Assembly: GCA_963556145.1 (NCBI GenBank)
Contig: OY744469.1
Location: 5,180,767 to 5,244,766 of the forward strand
Direction of reading: 5' to 3'
Source: Hygrocybe punicea
Lineage: Eukaryota; Basidiomycota; Agaricomycetes; Agaricales; Hygrophoraceae
Length of the DNA: 64,000 nt
Shown: positions 22,699 through 35,024 of the stretch, in pieces
How positions within the stretch are numbered: position 1 is the stretch's first letter
Layout of the letters: every line of letters begins with the position of its first letter
Made by a program: the position numbers and the translations under genes
The notes under the pieces: model-generated
What the model was told of the DNA's origin: nothing
The model's database searches: none
The model's input: only the letters and a program-made list of their open reading frames with translations

Positions 22699-22989
22699 GT
22701 GATGGTGAGCGGTTGGTCTAAATCGCGAGATCATCTTTCTACTGGTGCCCGAAAAATAGACGACCACAGAGATGACGTGATTAGAAAAATCATTCCCAAG
22801 CCCCGTGGGCAAGTGGGATGCTTGAGTCGTGGAGGCTACAGCTTAAAAGCAGTTCTCAACGATTGGAATCCAGACGTCTATTTGAGTCTACAGGTGATGT
22901 ACCCAGGTTTCGGAAGCCGCCATCAACTTCACGATAACAGAAATTTATCCAAGCTCGAATTCGCTACTACGTTGACAACCGATCCCTAA
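22699..22989 (+). CDS. Unrecognised 96-residue ORF
   Basis: The frame opens MMVSGWSKSRDHLS and ends LSKLEFATTLTTDP-stop. No domain was recognised. It may be an exon of a gene preceding the WD40 gene. Evidence is the open frame only. Confidence 0.2.
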   Translation: MMVSGWSKSRDHLSTGARKIDDHRDDVIRKIIPKPRGQVGCLSRGGYSLKAVLNDWNPDVYLSLQVMYPGFGSRHQLHDNRNLSKLEFATTLTTDP

Positions 22990-23547
22990 TACGTGGTTCT
23001 CCTATTTCAAAACAACCACCGTCAACCATTGACAAAATAAAAATTGAAGTGAGTGAGCCGAGATTCCTTAGTTGGACGTTTCGACGTAACTTGGTGATCA
23101 GGCTAGAGAGAAATTTCCCATCCTAACAAGATATGAGAACGATTGGCCGTCCCGGGATATGATAGCTACTTTTTTGAGTAATGCGACCTATCCAAAATCC
23201 TAATTGTACATTGTCATTGTACATCCATCATAGCTCACATAAATTACGGCCTTGGTCAGCTTTCAGCGCGCAGCTTTCGCTTGCACATCCGGATCCGGAT
23301 CCGCATGTCAAATACAGGGAAGGATATTGATCCTCAAGGCGCCAAAGCCTCGGACCTCTTCTTTGTTCCATCGTCGATGGCAGACACCGCCTCATGGCTA
23401 TCAAGTCTGTGCCAGAGCGATTTGCTCGGATACAGATCCCGAACAAAGCAAGATTTATTATAACAAAGCAAGTGGGGACAAAATGATCTTGATCTCGACA
23501 CATAACATCTTTGCTTCCAAGCTGCAAACACAGAACCCGAATTCGCG

Positions 23548-25360
23548 ATGAGACAATTTTTATTGAGAAAACTCCATAGAGGAACGACGGTGAGGATTGT
23601 TCTCCATAGCCCCGGCCACTCACGTTCCGGTCACATTCAATCAGGATAACCATCCCAGCTTTGTACTCCACAAGGTTCTACGAACCAATCACCAAAACAC
23701 TGTAACGTCTCTGAAGATACAGCCATCTGGTGATTTGCTAGCTGCGGCAGGTATGCTATCTGTCTGATTGTGTATTGTGTATTGCGACTCACTGCATGTT
23801 CAGATGAATCCGGTTGTCTCCTGCTTTTTGATCTGTTGTCTTCTTCCATTTTTCCCCAGCAATCCCCGCGTCTCCTTAACGAACATGGCGGCATATCCGA
23901 ACTCTGCTGGATCGCCGATAACATTATTGCCTTGGGTACGACGCGAGGCAAGATTGTTGTTTATTCCGTTCACAACGAAATGGTGGGTCTGGCCTCTCGA
24001 AACTCTTGTTGTATATGCTCAACTTCTTCAACAGAGACGAATTTCTCATGTTTGCGATGTTGAAGCTCACGGGGACGGCATCTTGCAAATTCCTGTTGAA
24101 TCTATGGATTTTTGCCCAGTTACACGCTGTCTTGCATCTGTGGGTGAGGGGAAACATGGCATCAGGTTATGGAACGTCGATCCAAATGGTAAGATTTCTG
24201 GCAGGTGATGCATGGTTCACGCTGATTCATCTTCAGGCGAGCTTCATCAACACCCGGTGGGAGACCAAACATCTGAATATTCTGTGCCATGTTTCGTTGG
24301 GTTCACGAATGATGGCACCAAGCTTATCATCACATACCTTGAGAAAGCGATCATGTAAGTCTGTGTACGTCACTATGACTACTTCGATCGTAATTCGCGT
24401 CCTTGTTAGGAAACATTTTTCGATTCAACCCTGGAAACTACTAATTAGAAAGGTTTTGAGTCAAGAAGAAGGTCCCGACCCTGCCAACGGCGACAGCCTT
24501 GGCTGCCACTTCATGTCAGATCAATTGATTACTGCTACCTTGTTACACTGACAGCTTATGCGTGAATAGAGGTAATGCTTTGGAGTTGGCGCGCAGTAAA
24601 CAGCTGGCCGTATTCAACTTGCAGAGCAGCCTCGATGTGTACAGCCTTCCAGATCTCACCTGGATGCATGCTGCACGGTATGACACTAACACACGCGCAA
24701 GTCAAGGCCTTGCACAGTTCAAGTCAGGGACTCACTTAATTTCACCCACGGGGGATGGGAGAATTCTTGTTCTGGATGCACACAATACTACCGTCATTGC
24801 CACTCTTCAGAATCCCTGTACGATTTTCCTCCTCTCTTCTTTCTCAACGGCTTACATTCTATCCCAAAGCATCAAATAGCTTAGTTGGGGTTGTTGACGT
24901 AAGTTGGCTGGTGATTTTGCTTGGAATATCGACGGGGTTACCTTCTGCTTTGCTACAGGCTGTGAGCATTCCCAACCGAAAGGTTGACTACATTGTTGGA
25001 GCATTCGTTGGAAAAGGATCAGACACGAGAATTGTCGTCTGGTGCAATTACGTACGTATCTGTGCCTTGGTATATATCCTGACACTGTTCACGTCTTTCC
25101 TCCTGTGATAGGTTCATCGCCTTGATAATACCAAGAATTCTACTCAGTCCACTTCTTTCTGCTCTCGATTTCTTGTCTATCAGCTATCCTTTGGGATCCT
25201 TATCTACTTGTTGTGTTCTTCCATCCAACCATTCATTTTGGACCTTGCAAGAACACAAAATAACCTTCATTGGTCATCGTTTGAAGCTATTACCCATCAT
25301 GTGGTGCCAGTAGATGAGCCTGAGCTGGATGACAGAGGCGGTTATTACGATTACTTATGA
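23548..25360 (+). CDS. WD40-repeat protein, multi-exon
   Basis: Exons were traced at 23548-23589, 23645-23750, 23804-23982, 24035-24188, 24237-24354 and 24410 onward, with later exons up to a stop at 25360. The first junctions keep frame: MRQFLLRKLHRGTT, then NTVTSLKIQPSGDLLAAA, then DESGCLLLFDLL. WD-like blades include IALGTTRGKIVVYSVHN, CLASVGEGKHGIRLWNVDP and LISPTGDGRILVLDAHN. The junction after LITATLLH (24551, in-frame stop) to GNALELARSKQLAVF needs an intron whose donor I could not place, so a lesion there is possible. The last exon has a hydrophobic stretch (FGILIYLLCSS) and an acidic tail ending DDRGGYYDYL. WD40 proteins are scaffolds. This subfamily is expanded in Agaricomycetes with unknown function. 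Confidence 0.7.
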
Positions 25361-26216
25361 ATAGGTGTCATGTGTAGAATGATAGCAATTATGGCACAAG
25401 CAGATCTCTCCAAATTGTGATGTGAACACCCCATCCGCAACGACGAAGTGTGTCTGGAAGGTCTAGGAATGACGACACTGCTAGCAATGTCATCTCATGA
25501 ACTGCTCGGGCCTTGTTGGACAGAGAGGAGTCAAGTTCTGCATCGCTACCGACCATATCCAATCCCCATTCTTGTCTTCGATGCTACCAGACAAATGTAA
25601 ACCACCTTGATCGGAATGATTGCACATGCTCCTGCTCCAGCTTCTAATACACCCCCCACTACCAATTTCCTTAGTAGCGGATGGCGATGTTGACTGCGAG
25701 GTATGAGGGATCGGTGGTACGAGTCAACGTAGTACATAGTTTCAAATAGACATCTGGATTTCAATCATCGAGAACTGCTAAAAGTTTAAGCTGAATCCTC
25801 CACGACTCAAGCATCCCGCTTGACCACGGGAATCGCGTCATCTCTGGTCGTCTACTTTTTTGGGGACTAGTGTGGAAGATGAAACCGCTCACCATCTCTG
25901 TTGTCTTGCGGACCTGGACAACTACAGGGGCACAGGGAAAACCATTCGGGTAATCGAACGGTACACGATGTCGGGTAATTCATAATATTAATATTCCCTT
26001 GGTCGTTTGGCAGTGGAGATCTGTTCGTCAACAGGAGAGCTCGTCAACATCAATATCTTGATCTAGGGGAATGTCAAGTGGCGGGCAATACATGGAGTAA
26101 GCCACCCTACTGGTGCTACTGGATTTGCTATCCTAATTGTAGAGGACAGATGATGATCTCGTAGATTGGGCCAAATAAACACCATTTCCTGTGAGTTTTC
26201 AATTAACAAGAGTGCG
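25361..26216. other. Intergenic, nothing recognised
   Basis: There are only short frames without motifs. Confidence 0.4.
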
Positions 26217-28815
26217 CCTGGTACCGCATGTACATACAAAATGAAGCATCGTTTGACGAGGGTTGTCAGAAGGCAATAGTCTGGTATCTGTCAAGTGTTT
26301 TAGCATAATTGAATGAAAAGTCTGAATTGATCCACCAACGTTGGGCAGCATCATCGCTTCTTTCGCACTGAGTGATGTGAAAACTTCCTGCGCGAGTTCA
26401 GGGGAATATACATTCATCGGTAGTTCAGGCTTTGGAGCTTGGTTGACGTTGACTTTCCTCAATTCCCAATGGCGCTGGAGGGGTGTGCTGCCCCTTTCAA
26501 CGTGCCACTAGGCGTCCGCCGTCCGGTCGCTGTACTGCCGGTCAATGTAATTCATGATCTGGGATAGATATAATGCTCCCATAGGAACGCTGATATGGTC
26601 GCGGATATCGCCAGCGCTCACGCAATCTGCATCCGCTGGGCCTCTCCACCCGATATCAGCGACGCATTCTCCCCGACCTTCATATCGTATCCCTCCAGCA
26701 GAGCCTCGATAAACTCATCAACATTCACAGCCTTGGCAGCCCGGCGGATATCCTGCTCAGAGAGACCCTTGCTCCCGTAGGCGATGCCTTCCGAGATGCT
26801 CGCATCGAATAGATTCGGGTGCTGGCTGACAACCGCCACATGTTCTCGCAGACGATCCACCTGCGTCGGACGGAGCTCCGATTGTCCAATGAAGATGCCA
26901 CCCGAGTCTGGCTCATACAATCGCTGCAACAACGCCGCCACAGTGGATTTTCCAGACTCAGACGAACCCACGATAGCAACACATTCGCCCTCGGCCATGT
27001 GCATGGAGAGGTTCTTCAAAACGGGGGCATCAGGCCACTCGGGATACGAGGAGACTTCACTGAAAGTGACAGCGCCAGTCGGTGGAGGTCGAAGAGTCCT
27101 CTTGGATTCATCAGTCTCCAGAGAGCATCAAAAAACCGTTGAAATCCCGCGTGGCTTGAACCGATTTAGCAATCTTTGAGCTTGACCAAAAAAAAATCAA
27201 AAACGGGTTCGGAAAAAAAAAGAGCAGGGGGGAAAAAGACATACCGCAAGACAACAACTGGGACCCAATAGTAACAGTGAACACCTCCAAATTCAACACC
27301 TCCACCGTCTGCAGATAAGTATACGTGCCCCGGGCAACATGCGTCGCGCCAACGTAAAACAACATCGCTTCCGCAACATAGATCAAAGCGCTCGCAACAC
27401 CATGCGTCGACCCTTCAACCAAGGCTCCTCGTACACCCATCGCCAATGCCCGCTTAGCAGCCAAATTAAACTGACTCCGAAAAACGCTTTCAAAAGCCAT
27501 GGAACGAATAGCCCGAATATCAGAAAGCGCCTTCATTAACAACAACAATGCAGGACCTACCCATGTTCCCCTCCTCAACTCACACCTCGCCACCAACCTC
27601 GTCTGGAACGCCATCACAGCAGCAAACACCACAAACGCAAATGCAACCAACGTCAACTGCCACCCCTTCACAAGTGCCCAAAGCAGCACGTCCAACATCG
27701 CACCCACAACGCAACACTGCCCCAGCACAACCGCAATCAAGTACCCAGCGTCGTCCCCGTCCGTCACGAGCACCTGCACTGGACGCATAGCGCTGTTCTC
27801 GCTCTTGTCGAACCACCGCTTATCCTGCGCCAGCACGCGCTGGTAACACACCTTCCGGATATGCGTCACCCAGCTCATAGCAGCCGTCTCCAACACAAAG
27901 TGTTTGACCCCCAAAAAGACCCCGTCCAGCGCTGCGATGCTCAAGGCGATCCCGCCAAACGCATTGATGGTGGGTATGTCAGTCGCCCCGGAGTGGTCGC
28001 CTGCGCCAGCATCATCGCCCGAAACGCACCATCCACGACGCTCCTGATCTTGAGGACGTAGACAAAGTCGTGAGTCGTGCTGTGAAAGGTCATGCGTGAA
28101 AACGATAGTGGTCTTGTTGGCTTGCCAGCGTTTGATAGCCTCAAAGACCAGCACACGCAACGTTGCGTCCAGCGCAGACGTCGCTTCATCTAACCAATAA
28201 AAAGTCTCGAGCAAAATTGATGAGAAAAGAAAAGGAAAAAAAAAAACTCACCTAGAATAAGAACAGTAGGATCGGGCAATTTAGCACGAGCGATAGCCAA
28301 GTGCTGCATCTGTCCACCAGACAGGCTATCGCCACCATTACCCAACCGAGTGAGGTAACCTTCCGGAAGGTCCCTAACAAAATCATGCATCAACGCCGCC
28401 CTACACGCCTCCACAACCTCTTCATGTGTCACATCTTTTGACGGCCTCCCACCCCCACGCACACTCATATCAAACAGTATGCACTCCTGTGACACACACG
28501 CCACATGCTCCTGTATCCACGCATTGTCCAGGTACACCACATCCTGGTTATCCAGCTGCGGAGTGCCGCTCTGTGCACCGTACATGCGGAGCAGCAGCTG
28601 ATCGGCATATAGTCCATTGTTGGCCCAGGATGAAGCCTCTGAATATACGCGCTCAGGGTCGCAGGATCCGCAGGGGACATACTCGGCAGAGATTTATTGG
28701 ATTCGAGAGATTTGGTCCAACCAGTTTTCTTGTTCTTGATAGATGCAGGCACCGGAATGATTCTTGCAGAAATCGACGAACGTGCTTCTAATAGTATGTG
28801 TTAGAGAATATAGAG
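26217..28815 (-). mobile_element. Second copy of the 18.9-20.3 kb family with a captured ABC-transporter fragment
   Basis: Reading the minus strand from 28815, the sequence matches copy 1 from about 19056 (TATTCTCTAAC, then PASIKNKKTGWTKSLES and YIQRLHPGPTMDYM) to the hexamer GATCAG (19278-19283 in copy 1). It then switches abruptly to ABC-transporter sequence at about 28597. It returns to the family at about 26590 (CCTATGGGAGC, then IMNYIDRQYSDR) and ends near ATTTTGT at about 26217. So about 560 bp of the family unit is replaced by about 2.0 kb of foreign gene in the same orientation. Compared with copy 1 there is also a 7-nt deletion after LQE. Whether the unit is itself a transposon is unproven, because no terminal repeats were found. 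Confidence 0.75.
26591..28597 (-). pseudogene. ABC-B (MDR/STE6-like) transporter fragment: end of NBD1, TMD2, most of NBD2
   Basis: The minus strand begins inside nucleotide-binding domain 1: LRMYGAQSGTPQLDN, VACVSQECILFDMSV (Q-loop), LSGGQMQHLAIARA signature, then an intron (GTGAGT..TTAG) and DEATSALDA. A second membrane domain follows (WVTHIRKVCYQRVLAQDKRW, several hydrophobic segments, AYLQ-like loop). NBD2 has Walker A GSSESGKST, AVVSQHPNLFDASI and signature ISGGEAQRMQIA. Directly after IA comes TGA where an Arg codon (CGA) would be expected. Walker A of NBD1 and Walker B of NBD2 lie outside the fragment. Introns are retained, so capture was at the DNA level. One frame break lies after THDLSQ. 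STE6-like transporters export lipopeptide pheromone, but the subfamily here is only likely. Confidence 0.88.
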
Positions 28816-29677
28816 CGAGCTTGTTGAGAAGCTCGATGCGCATTGTGCCAAGGTTGTCTCGTATGCATCGAGGTGATGGTCGTTGGCTGGGTTCTTTTTT
28901 TCGTTAACTCGCCATCCTTGTCATGCGCGCCAAAGTAGTCTCACTTCGCCTTCGTCCTGTGTGTACTCGATCCAGCGGATAACGTAGCTCGAGGGACTGA
29001 CAGCAGTTTGAGCGATCATGTCATTATGATGGATTACTCGGGATTTGTTTTGTCCCTGGTCAAGTCCTGGGCCAGTACCAGTCAAGTACTAGTCAAGTAC
29101 TAGTCAAGTACTGGACAACTACTGGTTAATGTATTTGGGACTCTACAAATACTAAATGTGTGATTGCCTTTCGAGTTTCCTGAATTCAAATTCAAATTTC
29201 AAACATTTTATTGACTTTGAGAGACTTGAAAGAATCAAATGGAGTAGATTTTTGAAAAGCTTAGAAATTCAGATTAGGAGATTCTTCAATATGATACCAA
29301 ATGCCAAATGAGAGTATTTGAGAAATTGATATTTGCTATATGATTCCAGATTCTTCACAAGATATGAAAAATTTGGAATTTTTTGGATCTACATATGACC
29401 TTTTGATAGTTATTTCTAATTCTCAAAAGGTGTGGAGAAATATGAACTTCAGTAATGTATTTAGATATATATTTTACAAGTCCTAAATTTAGTCTTTTGT
29501 TTTGTATGGGTAATTTATTTGTGTAACCCCCAAAGGCCTTTTTGCGCCTAGTGTCTCAGACCCAGAGTCCTATTAGCTAGTAGTACTAGTCCCACCATGG
29601 CATTCATGATTGTATTCAATTGGTAGCACATACTAGTAGCACCAACTTCTTAAAACATCAATGTGTAGACTACAATC
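28816..29677. other. AT-rich intergenic DNA with short direct repeats
   Basis: 29070-29125 has four imperfect copies of TCAAGTACTAG. No gene was seen. Runs such as AATTCAAATTCAAATTTCAAA occur near 29190. Confidence 0.5.
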
Positions 29678-29874
29678 TGTTGGATTTCACATGTGTAGAT
29701 TACATGATTGGGACATGATCAGGACACATGACGTTGTTTATCGTATATCAACATCACACAGACTATTCTGCTACCTCAGTCGTTCTGTTCATGGCTGAGG
29801 TATGTATTCCTCACATTGTATAGACCATCCGCTAACTGTATTATACCTAGCCTGACTAGGATACAGTTTTAACA
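29678..29874 (+). repeat. 5' LTR of the Copia element (197 bp)
   Basis: It starts TGTTGGATTTCACATG and ends TTTTAACA, giving TG..CA borders. The first 115 bp or so match the fragment at 36566-36682. A half-tRNA primer site follows directly. Confidence 0.88.
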
Positions 29875-29893
29875 GGTTATGAGCCCTGCGCGC
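29875..29893 (+). promoter_or_regulatory. Primer-binding site complementary to the middle of initiator tRNA-Met
   Basis: GGTTATGAGCCCTGCGCGC is the complement of the D-stem-to-anticodon region of eukaryotic initiator tRNA (it contains the CAT anticodon on the opposite strand). This half-tRNA priming is known from Drosophila copia-type elements. It starts immediately after the LTR. Confidence 0.75.
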
Positions 29894-30999
29894 TTGTGTG
29901 CTAGACACAACCTGCTCCTCACCAAGCTTGCCTTACATTATTCTTGACTCAAAAATATGTCTACCACTGCTGCACCCTCCGTTGCACTTGCCCCCACCAT
30001 CCAAGTGAGCCTCATTTCTCAAATCGAATTACTCGATAAATCAAAGAACAACTGGCCGAAATGGAAACACGTTGTTGTCCAATGCTTAGGCATGGTTGGT
30101 CTTGACGACTACCTTACTGGACAGATCATCTGCCCTGATGTCGCTATCAAACCTCAAGCCACCTCAAACTGGCAAACCAATGATAAATTTGTACGTTCTT
30201 TCTTAGGACTGAAATCATCATCAGAAGAAGAAGAATTTATCGAGGGGAAGACCACTGCTGCCGAAGTTTGGAGAATGCTTAAATCTCACCACAAACAAGA
30301 AGGTCCCATCACTCAAATTCTGCTTATCCAAGAAGCGTTGAATGTTCATTATTCCAAGAGCGAACGACTTTCTACAGTCAGTACAAAGCTCACTGATCTC
30401 AACATACATATTTTTGCTATTGGTATTCCCACAAAAGATGTGTTCTTGAGTATTCTCATGCTCAACTCTCTCTCTGGCGAACTCACTAATGTTCATGATC
30501 ATGTCGCTACATTGCTTTCATCCAACATTACATTTACCTCGAATGATATATGGAAACGCTTGGACATGGAGCAGCAAATCATTGATAGTGATACCACCAA
30601 ATTCCCCCAAAATGCTTTGGATGTTCTTGTGGCTTGTGACTCTTCTAGACGCAATACTGGACCTCAGAGAACACCTCATCTGTGCAATAACTGCAAGAAT
30701 GCTGGTCGTCGTTTCCAAGGCCACATGGATAGCACTTGCTATCATCCCAGCGGCACTATAGAGGGTAAACGAGATATTGTTGATGCGGAATGCATCAAAT
30801 GCCAGAAACATTCCACAAACACTGCTGGGACTTGTGTTGACAGCAACAGACGTGCCTTCATCCTTGACAAAATTACCAACGAAGCATTCTATCTTGCTGG
30901 CTTGTCGCCTGCTGCTGCCTCACCCCATTTCACCAGTCTAACCACCAATGTCATTTCCCCTAATGTGTTGGATCCCCTCTCTCCTGGTTACTGTTTCTA

Positions 31000-32156
31000 A
31001 TGTTGCCGTAGTTCGGTTCCGAACCTAGCCGAACCCGGTTCAAACCCCGAACCGAACCCTAAGTTCGGTCTAAGTTCAGCCAAGTGCTGAACCGGACCGC
31101 GGGTTCAGTTCCAGGTTTCGAGGCCTTCCAGATTTCCTGAACGGCTCCAAACCGCGTTCAAACCACGAACGCGGATATTTTTAAGGTATTGATTTCATTT
31201 GTTTTTCGTATTTCTTTACTTACTATTTCGTGTTAAACGGCATCATGTGACCGGCCGTGACCTTTCACGCAACACAGCAACTTCAACGCGGGTTGAACAC
31301 AACACAAATTGTGTTGTGTTCAAAGGTAAGTTTCCATTTTTTTCTTAACTTTACTAATGTTATTTGCGGCAGGCAACTCGACTGCGACCACATCGCAACC
31401 ACATTGGCACAAGATGAATGCCAACGCCAACGCAATGCCAACGGACGCGGGGCAGCCGCAACACCACCACCACCAGCGGCGGCAACGGCAATGGCAAAGG
31501 CTACGGCAACCAGGCAACGACAACGGCAATGGCCAGCAGCAGCAGCAACAGCGGAAGCAGCAGCGCCGGCAGCAACGGCAGCAGCAGCAGCAGCAGCGGC
31601 AGTGGCAACAGCCAAAGCCATCCAACATCACCACCAGCGGCGGCAACAACAACGGCAACCACAACTATGACGGCCAGCAGCAGCAGCAATGCCGGCAGCA
31701 GCAGCAACAGCAACAGCAGCAACGGTGGCAGCAGCAACGGCGGCAGCAGCAACGGCCACGACAGCAGCAGCAGCAGTGGCAGCAGCAACGGCGACGGCAG
31801 CAGCAGCAGCGCCGGCAGCGGCAGCAACGGCAGCAGTGACAGTGGCGGCAGCAACGGCAGCAGTGACAGCGGCGGCAGCAGCAGCGCCAGACGGCTCCCC
31901 CGCAGCCCAACTACCTCGCGAAGTGTAGCGCCGTATCGATTGATACGTGCCTGCCATTCGCGAGGAGAATGGAGCTCATGGGGTGAGCCCACCTCGGTCC
32001 GGGGTTCAGACCGCGTCTGAACCCAGACCGAACGCAGAGAAACGGTTCAATGCCGTCCGGGTCCAGGTTTGGCCATGTGCCAAACCGGACCCGAAGTTCA
32101 GTTCGCGGTTCCACCAAAAAGGGTCGGAACCGGACCGAACTGAACTTCGGCAACAC
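31000..32156 (+). mobile_element. Element A, copy 2: 1157 bp, inserted in the Copia gag end
   Basis: It is flanked by TA at 30998-30999 and 32157-32158. It is inverted relative to the copy at 12333 and exactly the same length. Translated frames differ from copy 1 at only a few residues (for example V/A and R/W in the Gln-rich frame). The first base is A rather than G. It contains the 47-nt intron-like cassette at 31326-31372 (GTAAGT, TTTACTAAT, CAG), the trinucleotide-rich core (about 31440-31890) and the conserved tail block at about 31912-32015. Confidence 0.95.
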
Positions 32157-32692
32157 TAACTGTTTCAAATATGAAGCCTTCCTCATGGCTGAACCCGAAC
32201 CTAAAGCGTCTGTTAATTGGCTTGAATGCACTTGACACGATGTCGACATTACTGCTATTTCTGTTAGCGCCCCTACTGGCCCTTGTCGTCCAGTGTCTAT
32301 CAGCAACAGTCCTTACTTCCTAGACATGGGAGCTTCGATGCATATATCCCCTGACTGCAATGATTTCTTTGACCTTCGCCCAATTGATCCTCACTCTGTT
32401 AGAGGCATTGGCGGGTCTTCTATCCAGGCTGTAGGTATAGGTACGGTCAAACTGATATTAGGCTGCAGTGCGCACATCCCTCTCCATGATGTCCTCTTCA
32501 TCCCGAACTCGACTGTCCGCCTCATCTCGATATCGTCCCTATGCCATGCCCTGAAATTCATTTCTCACTTGGACGACAGACAATGCTGGCTTACCAAAAG
32601 AAATGGTTCAACAGTAGCTTTGGGTACTCTCTGCCAGACCCGCTCTCTCTATTTCCTGCATCCTCGGTTGATCATGCATTCTTCTCTCGTCA

Positions 32693-32815
32693 CGTTGGAG
32701 AGGTACCGAGGTACCTCTCCGGGGGCTCACGCAGGACTCGAGGTGGAAGTCGACTGGATAGGAAGGATGAACTGACTACTACATCGGGAACTGCTACTGA
32801 CTAAGGGACTGGTCA
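32693..32815 (+). repeat. Short dispersed repeat with a GGTACC palindrome, copy 1
   Basis: The sequence from GGAGAGGTACC onward interrupts the Copia protease-to-integrase region. The same phrases (GGTACCTCTCCGGGGGCTCA, GACTGACTACTACATC, TGGTCA) occur in the same order on the minus strand at 54815-54992. The class is unknown: MITE, solo LTR and SINE are all open. Confidence 0.7.
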
Positions 32816-35024
32816 CATGATCTACCACTACAACGTTCCTGATCTTGAAACCTGGCACCATCATCTAGGACACACCAACTACCAAACCATCTCTGACATG
32901 GCTCAAAAAGGGCTGGTGGAAGGTATGCACATTGATCTGTCCTCACGACCTCTCAAGTGCGTGGACTGTATACTTGGTAAACAGACACGAAACCCTGTGC
33001 CTGAAACTCACAAAGGCATTCGATCGATTCGCAAATTGGGTGTGGTGTATGTTGACCTTACAGGTCCCGAAGCTGTCAGATCCATGAGTGGGAACTTCTA
33101 CAGTATGAACTTGATTGATGATTGTACTTCATTTATATGGACAATCCCACTTCCTTCCAAAGACATGGCTGCTCCTGCCTTTTGTGATTGGGAAACTGCT
33201 CATGAATTGGAAACTGGACTGAAGGTTGGCATTTTTTGCACTGATAACAGTGAACTAAAGACCAATCAAATGGTGGATTGGTTTCGGACTCGTGGTACTC
33301 AACACCAGACCACTGCCCCCCATACTTCAGCTCATATTGGACATGTCAAACATGTCCATTGGACTCTACGAAATAAAGCTCATGCCATGCACATACACTG
33401 CAATTTCCCTCCGAATTGATGGGATGAACTCATCAACACTGCTTGTTTTCTTATGGTCCAAACCCCATCCCATTCTTTGCCCGATACCAACCCCTTCGAG
33501 GCTTACACTGGTTCTAAACCTGAATGCATCCTGATTGGGTATGAATCTAATTCGAAAGCATATCACTGTTATCATCGAGAATCCCATAAGGTTTTTTCAT
33601 CCTACCACATCTCCTTTATTGAATCACATGAGGGTGTTTCCCCCCTTCCCCCCCTCATGCACCTCCCCCCGTTCCTTTACCACCTGATCTCCCTGTGGTT
33701 GATGACCTGCCTGTTCCTGTGTCTGATGATGATGCTCCTGCTCCAAATCTACCCCCTCCTTTGCCTGCCATCGCTCCAGCTTGTCTTTGCCACCAATGCA
33801 CCAATGCCATCGACCTTGTTGACCCTGCTTCCCTCCATTCTTCCGATCGTACTCACACACCTTCTGCCCGCCATGCTGCCACTGAAGGGATTCCCCGTGT
33901 CAATCCTGTGCAACATGCCACTATGGAATCTAGGGAGAGTGCTGCCCATGTCGAACAACAATGTGCCGATGCCAAACATCTTTGCCAGGAAGCTCAACAC
34001 AAGATCTTTTCTCAACTCCCTGACCTTTGCCAAGACAATATTGACCACCTCAAAGCGTTGTTCTCCTCCATGGACAACCCCTCCATCAATATTGCCTACC
34101 CTGATGAACCCACCTCCATCAAGGAAGCTATGGCATCCGGCGATGCCGCTGAATGGTCTGCTGCCCTTAAGGAGGAGTTTGGGTCAATTAAGTCCATGGG
34201 CATTTACAAACTCGTTCCCCACTCTTCTGTCCCTGCTGGATGGAAGGTCATGAAAGGGAGACCGGCCTTCTTACAAAACGTAATGAACTTGGCACTATCA
34301 TTCACTATAAGGCTCATGGGGTATGCTGTGGATTTGAAGCAGTTTATGGCCTAGACTACACAAAGTCGACCTCACCTATGGCACGAATGGAATCTTTTCG
34401 CATTCTACTCCACCTCAGTGCTGCCCTCGATTATGACATGCAACAGATTGATGTCAAGACCGCCTTCTTGAATGAGCTTTTGCCACCTGGCAAAACTTGC
34501 TATATGGAACAGCCACCAGGTTTCAAGGAAGTTGGCTTCAAAGACTATGTCTGGGAGCTCTAGAAAGGTTTGTATGGTTTGAAGCAGGGTGGACATGTTT
34601 GGAACAAGACGATGAACGACGCCATGCTTTCGTGGGGCTTCACTCGCCTCGCATGTGAACACTGCATCTACTTCCGCCACACTCCATTAGGTATTATCTT
34701 TACAGCCATACATGTTGATGACTTTCTTTCTGTTGCTAGTGACAAAGCTGAGAATGAACAGTTCAAGACACAACTATGTGGACATTGGGTCATCTTTGAT
34801 TTAGGCAAGGCCAAATTCTGTCTCGGTATTGCAATTGAATGTGACCACACGACGTGTTCTGTGCGTTTGTCACAAACTGCACTTATTGACCAAGTCATCA
34901 GTAAGTTTGGCCTGTCAGATGCTCACCCTGTTCCTATCCCCATGGATCCGTGTCTGAAACTTTCCTGGGTTTCTGACCCCCCACGTATGCCTGAGGATAT
35001 CCACTGTCTCATGGTTGTACCCTA

